Source: Prevotella sp. UBA7782 (GTDB lineage: Bacteria; Bacteroidota; Bacteroidia; Bacteroidales; Bacteroidaceae). From it: a DNA stretch of 5,916 nt. The DNA lies in the NCBI GenBank assembly GCA_002480935.1, contig DLDC01000039.1:1-5916 (forward strand). The letters are read 5' to 3'. The notes below the pieces were generated by a model. That model did not search any database. It was not told the origin of the DNA and saw only the letters and a program-made list of their open reading frames with translations. Numbering within the stretch: the stretch's first letter is position 1; every line of letters starts with the position of its first letter. The position numbers were made by a program, and so were the translations under genes. Of the stretch, positions 1-5,916 are shown one piece after another.

Positions 1-1
1 T

Positions 2-715
2 TTTTATCTTTTGAAAAACTATCATGGCGTAGGTCTTCAACTGATGAACGATCAGATAGGTCTTTTCACCCATCAGCGCCTGGCAGCCCAATATGCCTTC
101 AAGCGAAGACTTTTTGGTGGAATGTTGAGTGCAGGTATACAGGCAGGTTTTATCTCTGAAAGTTTCGATGGAAGCAAGGTGGATGTAGAGGAAGGTAATG
201 ACCCTGCTTTACCGAAGACGAAGGTCAATGGAAACTCTGTTGATATTGGTGCAGGTGTTTACTATATGCATGGCACTTGGTACGTAGGCGTTTCTGCCCA
301 GCACCTCACTTCTCCCAAGATAGAGTTAGGTGAAACCAATGAAATAGACATCTCTCCTGTATATTATTTGACAGGAGGATACAATATTAAGTTGAGAAAT
401 CCGTTTTTATCAGTGAAGCCTTCTGCTCTTGTAAAGTATGACGGAGTAGCTTGGCGAGGAGATGTTAGTTGTCGTCTGGTGTATACTCATGAGAAGAAGA
501 TGCTCTATGGAGGCATTTCTTATAGTCCCACCAATTCTGTGACCGGCCTCATAGGTGGCCGTTTTCATGGCGTTGTGTTAGGTTATAGCTATGAGTTCTA
601 TACTTCAGCCATCTCACCAGGTAATGGTAGCCACGAACTCTTTGTAGGTTATCAGACCGATATCAATCTTGTTAAAAAAGGAAGAAACAAGCACAAAAGC
701 GTAAGAATATTATAA
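2..715 (+). CDS. porP: PorP/SprF-family type IX secretion outer-membrane protein, 5' end cut by window
   Basis: This is the C-terminal part of a PorP/SprF-family protein, an outer-membrane beta-barrel component of the type IX secretion machine. The frame is open to the window edge, so the TTG at base 11 is not a real start. Family full length is roughly 300 residues, so I estimate about 70-80 N-terminal residues, including the signal peptide, are missing. The visible 238 codons show alternating aromatic/hydrophobic strands with glycine turns. Family-like segments are GAGVYYMHGTWYVGVSAQHL, followed by a P-x-I-E-L stretch, then YYLTGGYNIKL, and the C-terminal block GSHELFVGYQTDINL with a short basic tail. 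It ends 6 bases before porK, so it is the upstream member of the same operon. In the family it works with the PorK/PorN ring; the exact partner cannot be read from sequence. The paralogue alternative, a SprF partner of one secreted adhesin, is unlikely given its place directly before porK. Confidence 0.9.
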   Translation, partial: FYLLKNYHGVGLQLMNDQIGLFTHQRLAAQYAFKRRLFGGMLSAGIQAGFISESFDGSKVDVEEGNDPALPKTKVNGNSVDIGAGVYYMHGTWYVGVSAQHLTSPKIELGETNEIDISPVYYLTGGYNIKLRNPFLSVKPSALVKYDGVAWRGDVSCRLVYTHEKKMLYGGISYSPTNSVTGLIGGRFHGVVLGYSYEFYTSAISPGNGSHELFVGYQTDINLVKKGRNKHKSVRIL

Positions 716-721
716 GCAAAC

Positions 722-2191
722 ATGAATATGAAGAAATGTATATTATCCCTCTGTTCGGCAGTAGCTCTCTTGGCATTAACTGGATGCTTTGGAGCCAAGT
801 CAGCCTCGGTCTCCGGTAGAGGCGGTGAGGTAGTGGGCGTCGGTGGAAGGAATTTTGCAGAACCAGCACCTTATGGAATGGTAAAAATCAATCGAGGTTT
901 CCTGAAGATGGGATTAGAAACAGAAGATTCGCTGTGGGGAGAGAAGACACCTCGCAAGGAAGTTTCTGTAGATGGTTTCTGGATGGATGATACCGAAATC
1001 ACAAATTCAGAGTACAAGCAGTTTGTATCCTATGTGAGGGATTCTATTCTTCGTACCCGTTTGGCAGATCCCGCCTATGGTGGCGATGAAACCTATATGA
1101 TTACGGAAGATAAGAACGGTGACCCCGTCACTCCACACCTCAACTGGCGCAAGCCTCTGCCCCGTAAGCCTAACGAGGACGAGCAAAGAGCCTTTGAGAG
1201 CCTCTACGTAACCAATCCGGTGACAGGCGAAAAAATGCTGGATGCCAAGCAACTGAACTATAAGTATGAGGTTTACGACTATACTACAGCGGCTTTGCGA
1301 CGCAACAGGCTGAATCCTGCTGAGCGCAACCTGAACACCGATGTGCCCGTAAATCCCAACGAGGTGGTGATGATAAGCAAGGACACGGCTTATGTTGACG
1401 ATGACGGAAACATACATCGTGAAACCATCAACCGACCGTTGTCTGGGCCTTGGGACTTCTTGAATACCTACATAGTGAATGTATATCCCGACACTACATG
1501 TTGGGTAAACGACTTCAGAAATTCGGATAACGAGGTCTATCTGCGCAATTATTTCAGCAATCCCACCTATAACGATTATCCCGTTGTGGGCGTAACGTGG
1601 GAGCAGGCCAATGCCTTCTGCGCATGGCGCACCGACTATTTGCTCAAGGGCATGGGCGGTGAGGCACGCTATATACAGCGCTACCGGCTGCCCACCGAGG
1701 CTGAATGGGAGTATGCGGCACGTGGTAAGGATCAGAACGAGTTCCCTTGGAACAACCAAGATGTAAAGAATGGCAACGGCTGTTTCTATGCCAACTTCAA
1801 GCCGGATAGAGGTAATTATACCAAAGACGGCAACCTTATAACCAGTAAGGTGGGCATCTACTCGGCTAATTCTAACGGGCTTTACGACATGGCCGGCAAC
1901 GTGGCCGAGTGGACAAGCACCGTTTATACCGAGGCAGGTGTTGATGCCATGAACGATCTGAACCCTGAATTGTCTTACAACGCGGCAAAGGAAGACCCTT
2001 ACAGGCTGAAGAAGAAGAGCGTGAGAGGCGGCTCGTGGAAAGACCCTGAGTCGTATATCCGCTCGGCATGGCGCACATGGGAGTATGAAAATCAGCCACG
2101 CTCATACATCGGCTTCCGCTGTGTCAGGTCATTGGCCAGCTCATCCAGCGAGGCAGCTAAAATGAATAAGAAAAAAAGTAAGCGAAGATAA
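722..2191 (+). CDS. porK: PorK/GldK type IX secretion ring lipoprotein
   Basis: PorK (GldK) is an outer-membrane lipoprotein that forms, with PorN, the large periplasmic ring of the type IX secretion system. The 489-residue product has a lipoprotein signal: basic start, hydrophobic stretch 6-20, and lipobox L19-T20-G21-C22, with Cys22 the expected lipidated residue. A Met at residue 3 is an alternative start two codons later. The rest is a formylglycine-generating-enzyme (FGE/sulfatase-modifying factor) fold. Its hallmarks are the early G-x-F-x-M-G at 59-64, the block YPVVGVTWEQANAFCAWR at 286-303, YRLPTEAEWEYAARG at 321-335, GLYDMAGNVAEW at 386-397, RGGSW at 435-439 and GFRCVR at 464-469. 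About 180 residues (roughly 105-285) are inserted between the first and second conserved blocks. The FGE catalytic cysteine pair is absent, so it is structural rather than enzymatic. The C-terminus is very basic. It lies 6 bases after porP and 2 bases before porL. Length matches PorK of Porphyromonas (about 490). Confidence 0.97.
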   Translation: MNMKKCILSLCSAVALLALTGCFGAKSASVSGRGGEVVGVGGRNFAEPAPYGMVKINRGFLKMGLETEDSLWGEKTPRKEVSVDGFWMDDTEITNSEYKQFVSYVRDSILRTRLADPAYGGDETYMITEDKNGDPVTPHLNWRKPLPRKPNEDEQRAFESLYVTNPVTGEKMLDAKQLNYKYEVYDYTTAALRRNRLNPAERNLNTDVPVNPNEVVMISKDTAYVDDDGNIHRETINRPLSGPWDFLNTYIVNVYPDTTCWVNDFRNSDNEVYLRNYFSNPTYNDYPVVGVTWEQANAFCAWRTDYLLKGMGGEARYIQRYRLPTEAEWEYAARGKDQNEFPWNNQDVKNGNGCFYANFKPDRGNYTKDGNLITSKVGIYSANSNGLYDMAGNVAEWTSTVYTEAGVDAMNDLNPELSYNAAKEDPYRLKKKSVRGGSWKDPESYIRSAWRTWEYENQPRSYIGFRCVRSLASSSSEAAKMNKKKSKRR

Positions 2192-2193
2192 AT

Positions 2194-3093
2194 ATGTCAT
2201 ATCACAGCAAATTCAATATCATCTATCGTCTGCAAAAGTGGATGGATAGCGTGCCAGGACAGACATTCCTGAATTATGGTTACAGTTGGGGCGCCTCAGT
2301 CGTCATCTTGGGTGCGCTTTTCAAGCTCACACACTTGCCCGGTGCCAACACCATGCTGTTTGTTGGTATGGGCACAGAGGTGGTGGTTTTCTTCCTTTCA
2401 GCATTCGACCGGCCCTTTGATAAGACCGACGATGGAAAGGATATTCCTACACATGTAACTGAAGAATATCTGGAAACAGGTAAGGTTACCTACAGTAAGG
2501 GCGGCGCGCAAAGCACGGCTGAAGAGCAACCCGTGCAGCAGACATCTGGTGAATCGCACGCCAGTGGCAACACTATTATAATAGGTGGCGGCATGGCGCC
2601 ATCGGCTTCGCCGGTTGGTCAGGCTGCTGAGGAGAGTGCTGCAAGCCCGGCTGAGGGCGGAGCGGCCAGTGTGCCGTCGGCTGCCGAAGTGGCCGAGGCT
2701 ATGCGCAACCAGGGCGCGTGGATAGCCCAGCAGCAACAGCAGACTCCCGAAATGCAGGATGCACAGAGCAAATACGTTGAAGAGCTCAACAAACTGGTAG
2801 AGACTTTGGGTAAGGTGAACGAACAGAGCACCCGTCTGACACGTGACAGCGAGGAGATGGAAAACCTGAACAGAACCCTCACGGGCATCTCTAAGATATA
2901 CGAGATGCAGCTCAAGGGCGCCAGCCAGCAGGTAGGTACGATAGACCAAATCAACGAGCAGACGCGCAAGATGGCTCAACAGATAGAACAGCTCAATAAG
3001 ATATATGCCCGAATGATAGAGGCCATGACGGTGAATATGCGTGTTGCCGCACCAGGCGCGGCAACTTCTGCGCCTCATAATCCAGAGCTTTAA
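2194..3093 (+). CDS. porL: PorL/GldL type IX secretion motor protein
   Basis: PorL (GldL) is the inner-membrane stator-like protein that, with PorM, converts proton flow into mechanical energy for type IX secretion. The 299-residue product has two membrane helices near the N-terminus, about 29-45 (YSWGASVVILGALFKLTH) and 53-71 (TMLFVGMGTEVVVFFLSAF). Glu62 in the second helix sits in the G-M-x-T-E motif and corresponds to the family's essential membrane glutamate (Glu59 in Flavobacterium GldL). The rest should be cytoplasmic. A Gly/Ala/Ser/Pro/Glu-rich low-complexity linker covers about 101-175, and a five-glutamine run 179-183. A heptad-rich, probably coiled-coil tail covers about 188-280; its LTGISKIYEMQLKG segment resembles the conserved GldL C-terminal domain. 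The start lies 2 bases after the porK stop, which suggests translational coupling. The family identification is secure; the linker function is unknown. Confidence 0.97.
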   Translation: MSYHSKFNIIYRLQKWMDSVPGQTFLNYGYSWGASVVILGALFKLTHLPGANTMLFVGMGTEVVVFFLSAFDRPFDKTDDGKDIPTHVTEEYLETGKVTYSKGGAQSTAEEQPVQQTSGESHASGNTIIIGGGMAPSASPVGQAAEESAASPAEGGAASVPSAAEVAEAMRNQGAWIAQQQQQTPEMQDAQSKYVEELNKLVETLGKVNEQSTRLTRDSEEMENLNRTLTGISKIYEMQLKGASQQVGTIDQINEQTRKMAQQIEQLNKIYARMIEAMTVNMRVAAPGAATSAPHNPEL

Positions 3094-3108
3094 TCTATAG
3101 AATTCTCT

Positions 3109-4656
3109 ATGGCAATAAAGAAAAGAAAAGTTTCTCCACGTCAGAAGATGATCAATCTGATGTACGTTCTTCTGATGGCGATGCTTGCTTTGAACATCAC
3201 TCCAGAGGTGCTCAACGGCTTCTCTATTGTGGAGGAAAGCCTGAACCGCACCACAAAAAATGCTTCTACGGTCAACAATGCCCTCTATGGTGACTTGTCA
3301 GATCAGATGAAGGACAATCCCGAAAAGGTGCGCGAGTGGTTTGAAAAGGCCACTGCCGTGAAGGATATGAGCGATTCGCTATACAATTTTGCACAAGAAC
3401 TGAAGGTGGCCATCGTACGTAAGGCTGACGGTCCTGATGGTGACCCTCTTCATATAGACAATAAGGACAACCTTGAAGCGGCCGGAGAGGTTATGCTAGC
3501 GCCTATTTCGGGAAAAGGAAAGAAGTTGTATAACGCTATCAACTCTTATAGAGAGCGCATCCTTGCCATGGTGGCCGACCCGTTGCAAAGGCGCATCATA
3601 GCCAGCAACCTGTCTACGGCAGTGCCTAAGACCAGTGCGACGATGGGCAAGAATTGGCAGGAATATATGTTCGAGAATATGCCTGTGGCTGCCGCCGTTA
3701 CCCTTCTCTCTAAGTTGCAGAACGACGTTCGCTATGCAGAAGGTGAGGTATTGCACACCCTTGTGGCCAACGTGGGCCTGAAAGATGTTCGTGTCAACAA
3801 GTTGCAAGCCTTTGTAGTGCCTAGCGCAACACGCCTTTATCCGGGCGATAAGCTTACCGCCAAGATGGTGATGGCTGCCGTTGACACCACACAGAGGCCG
3901 GAAGTATATGTGAACGGACGTAAAATATCAGGCGATACCTACTCGTTCAACGTTGGAGGGGTGGGCGAGCACCAGTTCTCCGGCTATATTCTGATGCGCA
4001 ACACGCGTGGTGAGGTGCTGCGGCGCAACTTCATTCAGAAGTATTCTGTCATTGCTCCGCCCCTCGCTCCTAATGGAGCTACGCTCTCGGCAGACCTGAT
4101 GAACGTGCTCTATGCAGGTTATAACAACCCATTGAGCGTCAGTGTGAGCAACACTCCGCAGAGCAGCGTGAGCGTAAGCATGTCGGGCGGCGTCTTGAGA
4201 TCGTCCGGTCCGGGCCATTACATTGCCATACCCTCGGCCGTAGGCCATGATGTAACGTTCAATGTCTCGGCTAAAGGCAGGCCGGTAGGGTCGTTTACAT
4301 TCCATGTTCGCAAGCTTCCCGACCCCACACCTTATATACTTGTGGGCAACGATCGCTTCAAGAGCGGTGCACTGGCTAAGGCTTCCATCATGGGAGCTCC
4401 GGGCATTAATGCGGCGATAGACGATGGCTTGCTCGACATTCCTTTCAAGGTGCTGAGCTTTGAGACGGTGTTTTACGACAATATGGGCAACGCTGTGCCC
4501 CTCGCTTCGTCCGGTTCTTCGTTTACAGAGCGCCAGCGCGAGCAGTTCAGACACCTCTCACGCAATCGCCGTTTCTATATCACCCGCGTCAGAGCAGTTG
4601 GTCCTGACGGCATCACACGCACCCTTCCGGGAGCTATGGAGGTGATAGTGAGGTAG
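3109..4656 (+). CDS. porM: PorM/GldM type IX secretion motor shaft protein
   Basis: PorM (GldM) is anchored in the inner membrane beside PorL and spans the periplasm as a dimer to contact the PorK/PorN ring. The 515-residue product matches the usual length (about 515). The N-terminus has the family signature SPRQKMINLMYVLLMAMLAL at residues 9-28, with one membrane helix at about 15-35. Arg11 aligns with Arg9 of Flavobacterium GldM, implicated in coupling to the PorL glutamate. Residues from about 36 to 215 are the helical first periplasmic domain (GldM N-terminal family). From about 225 the chain turns beta-rich, consistent with the known D2, D3 and D4 domains: about 225-315, about 320-400, and a C-terminal GldM_C domain about 405-515 starting near PDPTPYILVG. 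The domain edges are estimates from known PorM structures. The gene begins 15 bases after porL. Confidence 0.97.
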   Translation: MAIKKRKVSPRQKMINLMYVLLMAMLALNITPEVLNGFSIVEESLNRTTKNASTVNNALYGDLSDQMKDNPEKVREWFEKATAVKDMSDSLYNFAQELKVAIVRKADGPDGDPLHIDNKDNLEAAGEVMLAPISGKGKKLYNAINSYRERILAMVADPLQRRIIASNLSTAVPKTSATMGKNWQEYMFENMPVAAAVTLLSKLQNDVRYAEGEVLHTLVANVGLKDVRVNKLQAFVVPSATRLYPGDKLTAKMVMAAVDTTQRPEVYVNGRKISGDTYSFNVGGVGEHQFSGYILMRNTRGEVLRRNFIQKYSVIAPPLAPNGATLSADLMNVLYAGYNNPLSVSVSNTPQSSVSVSMSGGVLRSSGPGHYIAIPSAVGHDVTFNVSAKGRPVGSFTFHVRKLPDPTPYILVGNDRFKSGALAKASIMGAPGINAAIDDGLLDIPFKVLSFETVFYDNMGNAVPLASSGSSFTERQREQFRHLSRNRRFYITRVRAVGPDGITRTLPGAMEVIVR

Positions 4657-4700
4657 TAATGAGATACATAACATGTTTGAAAAGACAAAGTTTATATAGA

Positions 4701-5744
4701 ATGAAAAGATTATATATCATAGCTTTATTGGCATCGATAGCCATGGGAGTGTATGCTCAGCCGGCGCGAAGGCGTATGCAACAGCAGCAAAACACCCAGC
4801 AGTCTAATGCCCAGAACATCACCACACGGTCGCGCATATCCTTTCCCACTGCGCAGGAGATGCCTGAAGACGTTGTGTGGAGACGTGATATATACCGTGA
4901 GTTGAACCTTACTGATGATGCGAATGCCGGTCTTTATTACCCGGTTGAGCCTGTTGGCAGTCAGGTAAACTTGTTTACGTATATCTTTAAGCTCATGATG
5001 AGAGGTTATATCCGTGTTTATGAATACCGTTTGGATGGCAATGAGCTCTTCACAGACTCTGCCCGGGTGAAGCCACTCGACTTTCTTAACAACTATCATA
5101 TCTACTATGAGCGCAAGGGAAACAGCATTCAGCTGGATAATAGTGATATTCCGTCTAAGGAAGTGAAGGGCTATTATCTCAAGGAGAGTGCCTATTATGA
5201 TCAGGGAACCTCCACTTTCCATCGCAAGGTTATAGCCTTATGTCCCATCATGTATCGTGACGACGACTTCGGCGACGGCTCTTCCAAGTATCCGCTCTTT
5301 TGGGTTAAGTATGATGACTTGGCACCTTTCCTTGCTAAGCAGACCATTATGACGAGTAATTTGAATAATGCTGCCACGATGAGTCTTGATGATTACTTCA
5401 CCATGAACATGTATAAGGGCAAGATATATAAGACCACCAACATGCTGGGTCGCACACTTTCGCAATATTGTCCCACTGATTCGGCTATGACAGCTGAGCA
5501 GAAGCGAATAGAGAAAGAGCTCACCGACTTTGAGAAGAATATCTTCGGCGATCAGGCCAAGCGCGATTCTCTCGACAGTATTCAGGCCGCCAAGGAGGCT
5601 AATGACAAGGGAACGAAGAAGGTACGCCGCTCCCGTCGCAGTGGTACTACCACCTCTCGTGTCAAAACCTCGCGCCGCTCTTCATCGTCAAGCGGCGGTG
5701 GCTCGTCGTCTGCACGTATCTCTGTAAGGAGAGAACGTCACTAA
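4701..5744 (+). CDS. porN: PorN/GldN type IX secretion ring protein
   Basis: PorN (GldN) is a periplasmic protein that binds the lipoprotein PorK to build the type IX secretion ring and receives the PorM shaft. I start it at the ATG at 4701 (347 residues) because that gives a clean signal peptide: MKR, hydrophobic core 4-17, and V-Y-A before Q20, so cleavage is expected after Ala19. The longer frame from 4659 adds 14 residues (containing Cys, Lys, Arg and Gln) before this signal and is less likely. The mature protein begins with a Gln/Arg-rich stretch (20-45). The GldN core follows: DVVWRRDIYRELNL at 57-70, GLYYPVEP at 77-84, and LFTYIFKLMMRGYIRVYEYR at 91-110. Further matching blocks are KGYYLKESAYYD (156-167) and YPLFWVKYDDLAPFL (197-211). 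A charged, probably helical stretch at about 263-307 leads to a Ser/Arg/Gly tail (308-347). The gap after porM is 44 bases with no convincing promoter. Confidence 0.95.
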   Translation: MKRLYIIALLASIAMGVYAQPARRRMQQQQNTQQSNAQNITTRSRISFPTAQEMPEDVVWRRDIYRELNLTDDANAGLYYPVEPVGSQVNLFTYIFKLMMRGYIRVYEYRLDGNELFTDSARVKPLDFLNNYHIYYERKGNSIQLDNSDIPSKEVKGYYLKESAYYDQGTSTFHRKVIALCPIMYRDDDFGDGSSKYPLFWVKYDDLAPFLAKQTIMTSNLNNAATMSLDDYFTMNMYKGKIYKTTNMLGRTLSQYCPTDSAMTAEQKRIEKELTDFEKNIFGDQAKRDSLDSIQAAKEANDKGTKKVRRSRRSGTTTSRVKTSRRSSSSSGGGSSSARISVRRERH

Positions 5745-5760
5745 TTCAGATTATTTCATG

Positions 5761-5786
5761 CTGCCTGAGGAATGCTCTTCAGGCAG
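5761..5786 (+). terminator. Hairpin after porN, probable operon end
   Basis: A perfect 8-base inverted repeat, CTGCCTGA (5761-5768) and TCAGGCAG (5779-5786), surrounds a 10-base loop, with one possible further G-U pair outside. It begins 16 bases after the porN stop, and the next gene starts 31 bases after it ends. A run of five T lies at 5797-5801, about 10 bases after the stem. An ideal intrinsic terminator has the T run directly attached, so termination may be partial, or the hairpin may protect the 3' end of the mRNA instead. Its position between two functionally different genes supports a boundary role. Confidence 0.5.
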
Positions 5787-5817
5787 TTGTGTATCATTTT
5801 TAATATAGTAAACAGTT

Positions 5818-5916
5818 ATGAAAAAATTCTTCTCTTTACTCGTAGTTGCAGTTAGTTTATTGGCAGCAACACCAGCTTCGGCACAAGTTAGCTTTGGTGT
5901 GAAAGGCGGATTGAAT
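5818..5916 (+). CDS. Secreted, probably outer-membrane beta-barrel protein, 3' end cut by window
   Basis: Only the first 33 codons are present, running off the window edge without a stop. The ATG at 5818 is followed by Lys-Lys, a hydrophobic stretch (FFSLLVVAVSLLAATP) and A-S-A before Gln23, a strong Sec signal peptide with cleavage expected after Ala22. The mature start is QVSFGVKGGLN. A first strand of the type F-G-x-K-x-G-x-N right after the signal is typical of the outer-membrane beta-barrel families of Bacteroidota (often labelled PorT-like or OMP_b-brl). It is separated from porN by 73 bases and a hairpin, so it is probably its own transcription unit or expressed by read-through. T9SS barrels such as PorT or PorG are possible, but generic barrels of this type are very common and 33 residues cannot decide. 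Confidence 0.75.
   Translation, partial: MKKFFSLLVVAVSLLAATPASAQVSFGVKGGLN

Noticed and set aside
11..13. TTG as the start codon of the first gene
   Set aside because: The frame is open back to the window edge and the protein here begins inside the conserved PorP body with no signal peptide, so the true start lies upstream.
1007..1759. Open frame of 250 codons on the minus strand inside porK
   Set aside because: It lies fully opposite a well-identified gene, its product has no recognisable motif, signal or domain, and its composition (many Ile, Val, His, Arg) is what reverse-complemented coding sequence gives.
2398..3078. Open frame of 226 codons on the minus strand inside porL
   Set aside because: It is antisense to porL, and its Leu/Arg/His-rich product mirrors the Gln/Glu/Ala codons of the sense strand. 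No family is recognised.
3928..4554. Open frame of 208 codons on the minus strand inside porM
   Set aside because: It is antisense to the conserved PorM periplasmic domains and lacks any motif or start context of its own.
4672..4679. CATGTTTG in the porM-porN gap, close to the Bacteroidota -7 promoter element TAnnTTTG
   Set aside because: The first base mismatches the consensus and there is no TTG at the proper distance upstream. One partial match in 44 bases of AT-rich sequence is expected by chance.
5787..5817. Possible promoter between the hairpin and the gene at 5818 (TTG at 5787 followed by AT-rich sequence)
   Set aside because: No TAnnTTTG element at the right spacing, and the leader would be only a few bases long. 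The AT-rich stretch alone does not support a call.
1..5916. CRISPR array, tRNA/rRNA genes, insertion sequence or attachment site
   Set aside because: No regularly spaced repeats, transposase-like frames, terminal inverted repeats or RNA-gene signatures were seen; the window is almost completely filled by the por genes.

Overview
The window is a type IX secretion system (T9SS) core operon from a member of the Bacteroidota, most likely a Bacteroidales/Prevotellaceae-type organism. Five same-strand genes follow the conserved order porP-porK-porL-porM-porN (equivalent to the sprF-like/gldK-gldL-gldM-gldN order). Lengths match the Porphyromonas-type Por proteins, and the ribosome-binding sites are weak or absent, as is usual in this phylum. 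The genus call is inference from gene order, protein style and a moderate GC content; the sequence does not fix the species.

Layout. Bases 2-715 hold the 3' part of porP, an outer-membrane barrel protein whose start lies upstream of the window. porK (722-2191) encodes an outer-membrane lipoprotein with a degenerate formylglycine-generating-enzyme fold. porL (2194-3093) encodes an inner-membrane protein with two N-terminal helices and a long cytoplasmic tail. porM (3109-4656) encodes a protein with one membrane helix and a large periplasmic part. porN (best start 4701, end 5744) encodes a secreted periplasmic protein. Gaps between the five genes are 6, 2, 15 and 44 bases, so they are almost certainly co-transcribed. 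A hairpin at 5761-5786 probably marks the operon end. From 5818 to the window edge runs the start of a new gene for a secreted, probably outer-membrane beta-barrel protein.

How they work together (established for the family). PorL and PorM form the proton-driven motor in the inner membrane, and the PorM shaft crosses the periplasm. PorK and PorN form the large ring under the outer membrane that PorM contacts. PorP is an outer-membrane-associated component of the same machine. Together they energise export of proteins carrying a T9SS C-terminal signal, and gliding in motile relatives.

Novelty. I did not find an undescribed system here. The points worth a second look are details inside a known operon: the lost catalytic cysteines and large insertion in PorK, the low-complexity linker in PorL, the Ser/Arg/Gly tail of PorN, the porN start choice, the base-composition change along the window, and the hairpin at the operon boundary.
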